Source: Geofilum rhodophaeum
Lineage (GTDB): Bacteria; Bacteroidota; Bacteroidia; Bacteroidales; Marinilabiliaceae
Length of the DNA stretch: 61,601 nucleotides
Reading direction: 5' to 3'
Assembly: GCF_002210225.1 (NCBI RefSeq)
Contig: NZ_MWUJ01000018.1
Coordinates: forward strand, 1,465 to 63,065
In this document: in pieces, positions 25,640 to 33,966 of the stretch
Layout: each line of letters opens with the position of its first letter
Position numbering within the stretch: the stretch's first letter is position 1
The notes under the pieces: generated by a model
Database searches by the model: none
The model's input: the letters and a program-made list of their open reading frames with translations, nothing else
Told to the model about the DNA's origin: nothing
Position numbers and translations under genes: made by a program

Positions 25640-26395
25640 TTGTTTGTCAGGCCCGGTAGCGGGGCCATCTTTTCAGTAGCTGCCACCGATGACAGCGGGA
25701 ATAAGCTCCTGAGCAATGGCTTTATTCAAACGGAAAGGCTACTCCACTATGTAGAAGTCAAAATGAATAATCTGAAGTCCATTGCCTCCAATTTGAATCC
25801 TTTTGTTCGTGAGTTCAAACGAAATGGAGTAATCCTAAAGGATCTGCCAACGGTTAACATACCGCACCTAAAAAATATTGACACCCGTGCCGACGTCAAT
25901 ACTTTTCTTCAAAACATACAAACTGCATTGGTAAACTCACCGGCTGTCAACTACAACCCTCATTGTGTAACCATTGCCTATACCGATCATTTGGCGGTGA
26001 AGAAAGTGTTTGAAGTTGAAGGAATAACAAGAGGAGGCGCTGATGGGAAGATAAAGCTTCAAATTGCTGATTTGCACAGTGGTGACCAGTATGCTTTGTG
26101 GCATAATTTAGATGGTACAGATTGGCTTGTCAGCTGTGAGTTTAAACCTGCAGATGGTAGCAAGGCCATACCTATTGGCATCGAAAAATGCAAAATTTAT
26201 GAACGAGTTGGCTTTACCGGTTTACACGACACTGTAGAAATTGATGTTAGTACATTGCCCAGAAAACAAGGGGAAATAGAAATGAAAGTCAATATTGTTG
26301 ACAGGATGCGTGGAGGTGCGGTAAACGGACACACCTCTTTCTGTGATCACTGCTCTGATGCCTTGAAGAAAGCAGACTTGAAAAATGGATTATAA
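25640..26395 (+). CDS. Unrecognised protein, 5'-truncated; possible effector C-terminus
   Basis: The frame of 251 residues from a TTG stays open upstream to about 25530 without an ATG (…HQDQELNLSTNSNGEII), so the present gene probably lost its 5' part. The protein has beta-rich segments (EVEGITRGGADGKIKLQIAD) and a conserved-looking Cys/His cluster at the end (TSFCDHCSDAL). I do not recognise the family. It is followed 49 nt later by a lipoprotein gene, repeating the effector-lipoprotein order seen at 20-24.6 kb, so it may be the tail of a second injected toxin. Confidence 0.5.
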   Translation: MFVRPGSGAIFSVAATDDSGNKLLSNGFIQTERLLHYVEVKMNNLKSIASNLNPFVREFKRNGVILKDLPTVNIPHLKNIDTRADVNTFLQNIQTALVNSPAVNYNPHCVTIAYTDHLAVKKVFEVEGITRGGADGKIKLQIADLHSGDQYALWHNLDGTDWLVSCEFKPADGSKAIPIGIEKCKIYERVGFTGLHDTVEIDVSTLPRKQGEIEMKVNIVDRMRGGAVNGHTSFCDHCSDALKKADLKNGL

Positions 26396-26444
26396 CTAAG
26401 CTCTAATTCTTATGCAAATAGTAAGTGGTCTTTTTTGTCAACAA

Positions 26445-27107
26445 ATGAAATCATTATTGCCCTTAATCCTTTGGATGCTTACCGCATCCACTTCATGTCA
26501 AACCCTAAAACAAGATAGTGCTATACCAGTATCAACCATTCAGTTCATCCCCGAAACATTTAACGATTTAGAGTTGGGATTTCTTTCCTCAGATTTTAAC
26601 CCTTGCTCCCCAATGTATCCTGAAAGCGCAATTAGCCAGCTTAGAAATGAGCTTCGAATAAATGCACCGAAAAGAATAATTTATAATTTGAAAAAGTCTG
26701 GTGATACCGTAAGGCCTGTAATCCCGGTTTGTTTAGCATCCGTTATTACGCTGAGACGGACCTATAAATACCCAGATTTGTCAGAGGAAGTTTTTTTTAT
26801 TCGTAGAGCAGATTCTGATTTCTGGTTTTCAGGAAAAGTTTTTGATGAAACACTAGAGGATGGTACTCCAATAGTGCAACCACCCTGGCAGCAAGAGATG
26901 GAAGAAGAGAAGCAGAAAAGAATTGAAGAAGCACAAAGCTATTCAGAGGAAGAACTTGATGAAGGCCAAGCGGGGGGAGAGTATCGGAATTTGAACCTAA
27001 TGCAATATGTTGACATGCCCTTTAAGCCGGGTGTTTATGAAATTTATTATACGCTTAAGGGGCTTGAATCTAACCGGATTCAAGTTGAGATTGTATTTGA
27101 GGAATAG
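26445..27107 (+). CDS. Lipoprotein of unknown function, possible orphan immunity protein
   Basis: The 220-residue product has a lipoprotein signal (LILWMLTASTSC) and an acidic body with a Glu/Gln-rich coiled-coil-like stretch (QEMEEEKQKRIEEAQSYSEE) and a closing beta motif (GVYEIYYTLKGLESN). The ATG at 26445 is chosen because it opens the signal peptide directly. Its place after a truncated effector-like gene suggests immunity retained after loss of the toxin, but this is inference. Confidence 0.6.
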   Translation: MKSLLPLILWMLTASTSCQTLKQDSAIPVSTIQFIPETFNDLELGFLSSDFNPCSPMYPESAISQLRNELRINAPKRIIYNLKKSGDTVRPVIPVCLASVITLRRTYKYPDLSEEVFFIRRADSDFWFSGKVFDETLEDGTPIVQPPWQQEMEEEKQKRIEEAQSYSEEELDEGQAGGEYRNLNLMQYVDMPFKPGVYEIYYTLKGLESNRIQVEIVFEE

Positions 27108-27305
27108 TTGTATTATGCTTTGCATAGAGCAAGTGCAAATGGTTTGGGTATATTATATCGACAAGTTTCAAAGCTGCCACGTGTCACGAAAGGTCCGCCA
27201 CAAGAACCTTTAATATCAATCATTGAATTTGGTGAAATGCTGTGATTGTTAAATGTTAAAAAAGTTAAATGCATAGCAGGTAGTTAACCTATAGCTTAAC
27301 TTCGC

Positions 27306-27503
27306 ATGGAGAGAAAAGCCCAGATAATACAAAGCTCAGAGGATGGCAAGCGGAAAATTGCTGTTGATGAAGAGAATGGGGAATCTATTTTTGAATTCCT
27401 GGAAGAGAAAAAACTGGCCAAAAAGTTTGCAATGATATGTGAGCTGCTTATTAGGGGCATAAAGAATGCGGATTTATATGGTAGGGAAGAGTTTGATACA
27501 TAA
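27306..27503 (+). CDS. Short toxin-like protein of a TAC module, apparently truncated
   Basis: The 65-residue product has the opening of a RelE-like toxin subfamily (KAQIIQSSEDGKRKIAVDE, FEFLEEKKLAKKF, LIRGIKNADLYGREEF) but stops where homologous toxins would continue into the catalytic half. It is followed after 11 nt by an XRE antitoxin and then a SecB-like chaperone, the gene order of toxin-antitoxin-chaperone systems. Either the toxin has decayed or this is a genuinely minimal partner. A -7-like TAACTTCG ends 1 nt before the ATG, so the transcript may be leaderless. Confidence 0.6.
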   Translation: MERKAQIIQSSEDGKRKIAVDEENGESIFEFLEEKKLAKKFAMICELLIRGIKNADLYGREEFDT

Positions 27504-27514
27504 AGTCGCCAGCT

Positions 27515-27955
27515 ATGAGTATAAAATTGAGTAAATCAGATCATATCAAGGAAAAGTTTAATTCCTTGTTTAGTAGTATTTCTGAAAAGGATAGGTCTGA
27601 TATTGATGCCAAGGTGTTGATGTTCCGCTTTTTGGAGATAGTCGAAGAGGAGCGTAAGCAAAAGAATTTTAGTAGAAAAGACTTGGCTGAAAGTATGGGC
27701 GTTAGTCCTGCATTTGTTTCGCAATTGTTTAATGGGGACAAGCTGCTTAATCTGGTCCATTTGGCAAAACTACAGAAAGCTTTGGGCATCGAGTTTGAGA
27801 TTAAAAATGAAGCCATCAGGGAAGAAAATTTTAAAGACTATATTCCCAAAGGAGATGGTAAAGGAGTATGGGTTTATAAACCATTCGTTGAACCTGATTA
27901 TGAAAAAATGGAAACGCTGCCCGAGGCTGGCGAGTGTTTTAACATTGTTGCATAA
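27515..27955 (+). CDS. XRE antitoxin with C-terminal extension (TAC antitoxin)
   Basis: The 146-residue protein has a central HTH (KNFSRKDLAESMGVSPAFVS, QLFNGDKLLNLVHLAKLQKA) and a C-terminal extension of about 45 residues (FKDYIPKGDGKGVWVYKPFV and following) with aromatic residues. In TAC systems such an extension is the chaperone-addiction segment that makes the antitoxin unstable unless bound by a SecB-like chaperone. The chaperone gene follows after 18 nt (or 3 nt if a TTG start is used). Confidence 0.85.
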   Translation: MSIKLSKSDHIKEKFNSLFSSISEKDRSDIDAKVLMFRFLEIVEEERKQKNFSRKDLAESMGVSPAFVSQLFNGDKLLNLVHLAKLQKALGIEFEIKNEAIREENFKDYIPKGDGKGVWVYKPFVEPDYEKMETLPEAGECFNIVA

Positions 27956-27973
27956 GACTTGAACAAATTGAAT

Positions 27974-28450
27974 ATGGAAGCAAAAGAATCGCCAATTAGA
28001 CTTTTGAACTTTATGGTTGTTGGGATGGAGTATAAATTCATCCCGCCTGCAAAGAAGTCAATGGCAAAATCTCCTGATTCTTTCTTTAAGGATTATGAAA
28101 TTGATATTGATTTTTCAAATAATGCTGTAGATGAAGAGCAGTTCTACGTGTTTGCTAAAATTGAGGTTAATAATTCAGGCAAGCCCAAACCCGGATATAA
28201 AATATTTATTGAAGGAGGAGCAAGGTTCTTAATACCTAAGCAAACAGAGGGCGAGGAAAAAGTAATTAATAACTTGAGGTTTTTCTCTTCAGTTAATATA
28301 GTTGTTGGTTATTTAAGAGCTGCTATTAGTACAATGACCGCTTCAGCGCCAATGGGCCCCTATCTGTTGCCTCCAGTTGACATGCAGGATTTGTTTAGAC
28401 GAAAGTCACAGAACACATCTGACGAAGGTCAACCGTCCTCCGCTAAGTGA
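27974..28450 (+). CDS. SecB-like chaperone of a TAC module
   Basis: The 158-residue product resembles SecB-family proteins: beta-rich body (EIDIDFSNNAV, EEQFYVFAKIEVNNSGK), the helix LRAAISTMTASAPMGPYLLP and the closing PPVDMQDLFRRK, the counterpart of the SecB peptide-binding helix and its conserved P-P-V-D/N end. Bacteroidota usually use such stand-alone SecB homologues with TA modules rather than for general export. It is expected to bind the C-terminal extension of the antitoxin. The ATG at 27974 is preferred to a TTG at 27959. Confidence 0.78.
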   Translation: MEAKESPIRLLNFMVVGMEYKFIPPAKKSMAKSPDSFFKDYEIDIDFSNNAVDEEQFYVFAKIEVNNSGKPKPGYKIFIEGGARFLIPKQTEGEEKVINNLRFFSSVNIVVGYLRAAISTMTASAPMGPYLLPPVDMQDLFRRKSQNTSDEGQPSSAK

Positions 28451-28489
28451 AGACCTTCGTCAGGATATGCGTTTGGTGTCATAAATACT

Positions 28490-28497
28490 TATCTTTG
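28490..28497 (+). promoter_or_regulatory. Putative -7 box of the first polysaccharide genes
   Basis: TATCTTTG is a perfect TAnnTTTG match 51 nt before the glycosyltransferase gene and marks a likely start of the plus-strand pair glycosyltransferase-asnB. Confidence 0.45.
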
Positions 28498-28540
28498 CGT
28501 AGCCATATAAGCGGCATGCAAAGGGTCTTTTTTACAGCCA

Positions 28541-29737
28541 TTGCGATTAGGAAAAACATTAGGAGTGAAAGCAAACACCACCAAAAAGCGTATTCTAGTT
28601 TTTATTGACTGGTACCTGCCCGGGTATAAGGCGGGGGGACCGGTACGCTCTATGGCCAATATGACGGCCCATTTGTCGGACACCCTCGATTTTTATATTG
28701 TAACACGCAACTCCGAGTACGGAGAAGTCGCCCCTTATGAAGGCATACAGCCCGACAGGTGGACCGACTTAGCCCAGGGCGTGAAGGTCTGGTATTGCAG
28801 TGCCGGAACACCCTCTGTCGGCCTGTGGAAAAGATTGATCAAAGAAAGCCGGTGCGAAGTGGTTTACATCAACGGCATATACTCCCCGCTGTTTTCCCTG
28901 TTGCCCTTGCTGGCAGCAAAGCTGCTGAAATTTAAGCGGGTAATTGTAGCACCACGGGGCATGTTGGCCAACAGCGCCATTAACGTAAAGCAAGGCAAAA
29001 AAAAGCTGTTTTTGGGAATATCCAGATTGCTGCCAATCTACAATAAGGTGGTATGGCACGTAACGAATACACAAGAAGGGGAGCAGGTAAAAGCGCGATT
29101 TGGAAATGAAGCTAAGCTTGTTGTTGCAAATAATCTGGCTCGGAAGACTGAGGCTGCTTTTGAAGCTTTGAGCAAAGAGAAGGGGCAACTTCGCGTATGC
29201 ATTCCAGCCCGTATAGCACCTGAGAAAAACACCTTGTTTGCCATCGAATGTTTGCAGCATGTCGGTACGGAAATTGCGCTGCAACTCGACCTCTACGGCC
29301 AAATATATAATCAGGATTACTGGAGGGACTGCCAGGCGCTGATTCAACAACTTCCGGCCCATATACAGGTGGCACACAAAGGCATTGTGGATGCAGAAAT
29401 GATCCCAGACTTGTTAAAAGATTATCACGCTGTTTTCTTACCCAGCAGGGGAGAGAACTTTGGTCACGTAATTCTCGAGAGTTTCATGGCCGGTCGCCCC
29501 GTTGTTATAAGCGACCAAACCCCCTGGCGCAACCTGACTGAGAAGCAGGCAGGTTGGGATTTGCCATTGGCTGATCAAGCTGCATTTGCTGAAACGCTGA
29601 CACGCCTGGCAGCCATGGCACAGGACGAATACGACCAATGGTGCAAAGGGGCCTGGGCACTGGGCGCAGCGTGCAGCAACGATTCCTCCTTATTGGCGCA
29701 ATATAAAGTTCTATTTACAGGGAATAGTGAAAGATAG
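28541..29737 (+). CDS. Glycosyltransferase family 4
   Basis: The 398-residue protein has the GT-B architecture: N-terminal acceptor domain with RILVFIDWYLPGYKAGGPVR, a linker and the C-terminal nucleotide-sugar domain with RIAPEKN and LPSRGENFGHVILESFMAGR, where the E-x7-E motif residues lie. It transfers a hexose-type sugar to a growing surface glycan in the cytoplasm. No ATG fits; TTG at 28541 or GTG at 28565 (preceded by AGGA) are the candidates. The gene lies 3 nt before asnB, forming a two-gene plus-strand unit divergent in orientation to the rest of the locus. Confidence 0.87.
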   Translation: MRLGKTLGVKANTTKKRILVFIDWYLPGYKAGGPVRSMANMTAHLSDTLDFYIVTRNSEYGEVAPYEGIQPDRWTDLAQGVKVWYCSAGTPSVGLWKRLIKESRCEVVYINGIYSPLFSLLPLLAAKLLKFKRVIVAPRGMLANSAINVKQGKKKLFLGISRLLPIYNKVVWHVTNTQEGEQVKARFGNEAKLVVANNLARKTEAAFEALSKEKGQLRVCIPARIAPEKNTLFAIECLQHVGTEIALQLDLYGQIYNQDYWRDCQALIQQLPAHIQVAHKGIVDAEMIPDLLKDYHAVFLPSRGENFGHVILESFMAGRPVVISDQTPWRNLTEKQAGWDLPLADQAAFAETLTRLAAMAQDEYDQWCKGAWALGAACSNDSSLLAQYKVLFTGNSER

Positions 29738-29740
29738 CCT

Positions 29741-31591
29741 ATGTGCGGAATAAACGGAATTGTTAGTCACACCGCCACCGAAAAGGAGGCGCGTATCCAT
29801 TGCATGAACGAGCGCCTGGCGCATCGCGGACCCAACGATAAAGGCAGCTGGGTCGACGACACCCTTGCCCTGGGCCATCAGCGCCTCTCCATCATCGATT
29901 TATCCGCTGCCGGTCACCAACCCATGACCTCGGCTTGTGGGCGCTATGTAATGGTGTACAACGGCGAAGTGTATAATTTTCAGGAACTCCGCAAGCAGTT
30001 TGCCTATCCCTACCGATCGCAGACCGACAGCGAAGTGCTGTTGGCAGCATGGGCACAGATGGGCAAAGCCGCAGTACCCCTTTTTGAAGGCATGTTTGCC
30101 TTGGCGGTGTGGGACAAGCAAGAACGGAAGCTTACCTTGGTGCGCGATCGTATGGGCGTAAAGCCCCTCTATTACAGTCACCAAAACGGCCACTTCGTAT
30201 TTTCCTCCGAAGTCCGGGCCCTGTTGGCATCGGGACTGGCAGAAAAGAAGTTGTCGGCCACTGCCCTGGTCGATTACCTGCGCTACCAAACCGTGCAAAC
30301 CCCGGCAACCATCCTCGACAAAGTACAGATGCTGCCCCCCGCCGGTATCCTTGAGTATTGGCCCGACCGCCAGGAGCTGAAGCAAGAAAAGTACTGGACG
30401 CTGCGCAAGCTTAAGCCAGCGCCCACAGGCAGCTACGAAGAAATCAAACAGGAAGTCCGCCGACTCTTTTTCAAAGCCGTGGAAAAAAGACTCGTGGCCG
30501 ATGTGCCCTTTGGCGCCTTTTTATCCGGCGGCATCGACTCCAGCGCCGTAGTCGGCGCCATGGCCCAACTGGCCAGTCGCCGCGTTAAAACCTTCAACAT
30601 CAGCTTTGCCGAAGAAGCCTACAGCGAAGCTCCTTATGCCCGATACATCGCAGAGCTGCACCAAACCGATCACCACGAGATACAGCTGTCGCCCGCTCAC
30701 TTCCTGGAGCACCTACCCGCAGCCCTCCAAGCCATGGACCACCCCAGCGGCGACGGTCCCAACACCTGGATGGTATCCAAAGCCACCAAAGAAGCAGGTA
30801 TAGATATGGCGCTGAGCGGACTCGGAGGCGATGAGGTATTTGGCGGCTACGCTATTTTTACGCGGATGGCCCAACTGCAGAAAATGAAAGCCCTTTGGCA
30901 ACTGCCGCCGGCTTTGCGCCGACTGGCAGGCAAAACCCTCATGGCCCTAAAGCCCGGCGTGGCCAGTACCAAAATGGCCAGTCTCCTCGCAATGAAGCGG
31001 TACAACTTCAACAGCGCCTACGTGCAATCGCGCCAGGTGCTCAGCGATGCCCAGATTGCCGATCTGCTCACCCAGCCGCTGCCAGGCAACCATTTGCCGG
31101 CAGACTGGTTACAGCAAAAAGGATGGGAGGGAAGCGACAAGCACCTGCTTAGCAGAGTCTCTGCTGCCGAAATGGAGACCTACATGCAAAACGTCTTGCT
31201 GCGCGACAGCGACCAAATGAGTATGGCCCATGCACTGGAACTTCGCGTTCCGTTTATGGACCATCAATTGATAGAATACGTGCTGGCCTTACCCGACCAG
31301 ATCAAATATCCAAGTACCCCCAAAAAGCTGCTCGTCGACAGTCTGCCCGACCTCTTACCCGACTACATTGTAAACCGCCCCAAAATGGGCTTTGTATTTC
31401 CGTGGGAACACTGGCTCAGAAACGAGCTGCACAGCTATGCCGATGAGCGACTGAAACTGCTTGATAAAAATGAGGCCTTCCGAAAAGGCGAAATATTAAA
31501 ACTGTGGAACAGTTTCCTCAAAGGCGACCCCAGGGTCACCTTTTCACGCATTTGGCCATTGGTCGTGCTGGCCCAATGGAGTAAGGAATAG
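29741..31591 (+). CDS. asnB: Glutamine-hydrolysing asparagine synthetase-like protein
   Basis: The 616-residue protein starts with MCGINGI, exposing Cys2 as the glutaminase nucleophile, with the class II amidotransferase domain in the first 200 residues (RGPNDKG, YNGEVYN) and the ATP-pyrophosphatase domain with LSGGIDSSA at about 263-271. In polysaccharide loci AsnB-type enzymes often amidate uronic acids or similar carboxyl groups of the sugar repeat rather than make asparagine. Context favours that role. It ends 6 nt before the convergent minus-strand gene. Confidence 0.9.
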   Translation: MCGINGIVSHTATEKEARIHCMNERLAHRGPNDKGSWVDDTLALGHQRLSIIDLSAAGHQPMTSACGRYVMVYNGEVYNFQELRKQFAYPYRSQTDSEVLLAAWAQMGKAAVPLFEGMFALAVWDKQERKLTLVRDRMGVKPLYYSHQNGHFVFSSEVRALLASGLAEKKLSATALVDYLRYQTVQTPATILDKVQMLPPAGILEYWPDRQELKQEKYWTLRKLKPAPTGSYEEIKQEVRRLFFKAVEKRLVADVPFGAFLSGGIDSSAVVGAMAQLASRRVKTFNISFAEEAYSEAPYARYIAELHQTDHHEIQLSPAHFLEHLPAALQAMDHPSGDGPNTWMVSKATKEAGIDMALSGLGGDEVFGGYAIFTRMAQLQKMKALWQLPPALRRLAGKTLMALKPGVASTKMASLLAMKRYNFNSAYVQSRQVLSDAQIADLLTQPLPGNHLPADWLQQKGWEGSDKHLLSRVSAAEMETYMQNVLLRDSDQMSMAHALELRVPFMDHQLIEYVLALPDQIKYPSTPKKLLVDSLPDLLPDYIVNRPKMGFVFPWEHWLRNELHSYADERLKLLDKNEAFRKGEILKLWNSFLKGDPRVTFSRIWPLVVLAQWSKE

Positions 31592-31597
31592 TTGCTT

Positions 31598-32644
31598 TCA
31601 GCTTAACTGTGCAAACGACAAGCAACGCTCGGCCCAGGCAGCGGGACTGTGTTTTAGTCCCTCAGACCGACTTTTTTCCGCCATGGCTTTCAATTCGTCC
31701 GTGTCCATTTGGATGATCTTGCGGAGTTTGCTTTTTAAATCCCGGAAGTCGTTGTTACGGAACAAAAAGCCATTTTTGCCGTCCGCCAGAAACTGCGTAG
31801 CCGCACCCACCGCATCCGATACCACCATGGGGAAGCCCGCAGCAGCCATTTCGTGGACCACCACGCCCCAGGGCTCGAAGCGACTGGGGAGGACAAACAC
31901 GCCCGTCTCGCGCAACACCTCCTTTAACCGTTCCGGTTGCAAAAAACCCAGGTGCTTAATGCTCGGGTGCTGCACCCTTTGCTCAAACAAATCGCCCGTG
32001 CCCACGCACCACAACTCCCAAGCGTGCTGCTCCTCCTGAACCAGTTCCAGCCAAGCCCGGAACAGCAAATCCAGACCCTTCGCCTTAATGTAGCGCCCCA
32101 CATACACAAAACGCCTGGGATAGTCCCCGGCCTGCGTACGGTAAACTGCCTCCGGAGCAAACAGCGGCACATCGGCCGAGTAGAAACCCGTTTGAATGCG
32201 CTCCGCTTTAAAGCCCAACTTTAAAGCATAGTTTTTTTGTGGACTGCCAGGTACCCAGGCGTGTGAAAAGCTGCGATGCAAAACCCACGGCGCCAAAACG
32301 CGCATCAACTGCTGCTTGGGGCCCCCCAGCCAATGATTGTCCATACTCATTACCGTAGGCACCTTCCCTTTAAAGTGCCGGCATACCCTCAGATAGGCCT
32401 TATCCACCCAACCACTGGCCACCACCACATCAGGGTTCAAATCCCTGGCCAATTGCAACAACTCGGCAGACTTGTAATTGCTGCGCTCGTACACCCTGGC
32501 CGCATCCGGAAAAGCAAACTCAAAAGGCGCCTCCTTATTCACCGGCCAGCGGACAATGTGCACCCGGTGACCCCGCTGGCAAAGTTCTCTGACCCCCGCC
32601 ACAAAATAGCTGGCCAGCTCGGTGTATAAAAAGAGGATGGTCAT
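31598..32644 (-). CDS. Glycosyltransferase family 4
   Basis: The 348-residue GT-B protein opens with MTILFLYTELASYFVAGV and has the C-terminal motifs YVGRYIKAKGLD and VLPSRFEPWGVVVHEMAAAG containing the E-x7-E pair. The start at 32644 is chosen because its ATG overlaps the stop of the upstream ligase gene by 4 nt and because homologues begin here; the frame extending upstream would run through the upstream gene. It is the last gene of the minus-strand polysaccharide operon. Confidence 0.88.
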   Translation of the reverse strand: MTILFLYTELASYFVAGVRELCQRGHRVHIVRWPVNKEAPFEFAFPDAARVYERSNYKSAELLQLARDLNPDVVVASGWVDKAYLRVCRHFKGKVPTVMSMDNHWLGGPKQQLMRVLAPWVLHRSFSHAWVPGSPQKNYALKLGFKAERIQTGFYSADVPLFAPEAVYRTQAGDYPRRFVYVGRYIKAKGLDLLFRAWLELVQEEQHAWELWCVGTGDLFEQRVQHPSIKHLGFLQPERLKEVLRETGVFVLPSRFEPWGVVVHEMAAAGFPMVVSDAVGAATQFLADGKNGFLFRNNDFRDLKSKLRKIIQMDTDELKAMAEKSRSEGLKHSPAAWAERCLSFAQLS

Positions 32645-33966
32645 TGCGTTACAGGGCTGGTATCCGCAGCCGGATACAGTTGAGGATAAAAATAAGGATT
32701 GGCCAGCATCGAGAGAATAATGACCAACACAATGGTAAAAGGATTCAGGGAGGCCGTTAACCACGATTCTACCGAAATAGAAAGCAACAAACCAAACATA
32801 ACCGCCCATACCATAGGGGTGAATTTCGCTGCCTTAATAAAGTTCACCAGCCACCCAAACGAAAAAAGTACCAGTCCCACCAGTCCCGTATCCAGCCACA
32901 TCGTGAGCCAACTGTTGTGCACATTGCCCTGGTGCCCGTGTTGTTCAAAGTAATCCTGATATTGTGCCAACACCGTCTCGTTGTAGGTAAACCCTTTGCT
33001 GAACCAGTAGTTTTCATGAATGTGCCGCCACGCCACCTCAGCCACCACCACGCGTCCCGACCCCGTATCTAAAGTCTCCAGGCGAAAGTAGTCCTCCAAG
33101 TTAAGGTAGGTCACAATCTCCACAAAATTGGCCATTACCAGTTGGTAGGAGGCAAAGACCACCGCCATGGTAATAAAGCCCAATATGGCATCGCGCCTAA
33201 GCAGGAACCAGCCCAAAATGAACAGTAAGGAAGAAAAAATACCGCCCCGTGAACCCGCGAACACTGCAGATAAGCCAATCAGCACATAGACCAAAATCTT
33301 CTGCCAATTGGTAAACAGTTTTTTGTGAAAAGCAGATACAAAAGTAAAGAGCATTAAAAACACAAAACTGTAAATTCCCAAGCCATTGGGGTTGCCCAAC
33401 ATGCCGGAAAATCGTTCGCCTTTAAAGATGACAAAGTCGGGCATTACAAAACGCAAGACCAGTCCCAGGGCCAAAATTCCTGCCCCCATCAAACACAAAT
33501 GAAAAAGAAAGCGTTCCCGCTCGTATTTCAGTAACAGAAAAACCACCCCGGGGACTATTAGCAGCAAAAGAACGTAGGACAGAGTCTTTTGGAAGCCATA
33601 GAACATGAGCGGATTTTCCAATAAAGAATAGAAAGCCAGCACAAAAAAAGCAATGAAGGGCTTAATAAAAGAAAAACCTTCCTCTTTTTGCGGGAAGGTT
33701 ATGTAGAAGAACGTCAGCGCCAACATCAATACCGATTTCAGGCTTTGCGCAAAACCAAAAACAGCCTGCCGGCTGTCACTTAAAGTCAAGATCAACCAAA
33801 AACCCAAGAGCAGCCAAAGCCACTCTCCCTTACGTTGCAGTAGAAACATGTGTAAGGGTACAGCCAGATAGGCCACAGGACCTGTGAAAATGCCCAAAGC
33901 TACCCAGAAAAGGAGGATGAGGTAGTTTTGTTTCTCGAGTAAGACGGTACGCAGCAGTTGAATCAT
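32641..33966 (-). CDS. O-antigen ligase/polymerase family membrane protein (Wzy/WaaL-like)
   Basis: The 441-residue protein has about 11-12 transmembrane segments and a large periplasmic loop between residues about 280 and 365 with the HNSWLTMWLDTGLVG motif, as in the PF04932 family. Such proteins either polymerise repeat units (Wzy) or ligate glycan to a carrier (WaaL); sequence alone does not separate them. In a locus with an ABC-type flippase either is possible. It overlaps both neighbouring genes by 4 nt. Confidence 0.87.
   Translation of the reverse strand: MIQLLRTVLLEKQNYLILLFWVALGIFTGPVAYLAVPLHMFLLQRKGEWLWLLLGFWLILTLSDSRQAVFGFAQSLKSVLMLALTFFYITFPQKEEGFSFIKPFIAFFVLAFYSLLENPLMFYGFQKTLSYVLLLLIVPGVVFLLLKYERERFLFHLCLMGAGILALGLVLRFVMPDFVIFKGERFSGMLGNPNGLGIYSFVFLMLFTFVSAFHKKLFTNWQKILVYVLIGLSAVFAGSRGGIFSSLLFILGWFLLRRDAILGFITMAVVFASYQLVMANFVEIVTYLNLEDYFRLETLDTGSGRVVVAEVAWRHIHENYWFSKGFTYNETVLAQYQDYFEQHGHQGNVHNSWLTMWLDTGLVGLVLFSFGWLVNFIKAAKFTPMVWAVMFGLLLSISVESWLTASLNPFTIVLVIILSMLANPYFYPQLYPAADTSPVTQ

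Noticed and set aside
25640-26395. Rhs or polymorphic toxin C-terminus
   Set aside because: No YD repeats, no DPxGL-type junction and no recognised nuclease motif; left as an unrecognised truncated gene.
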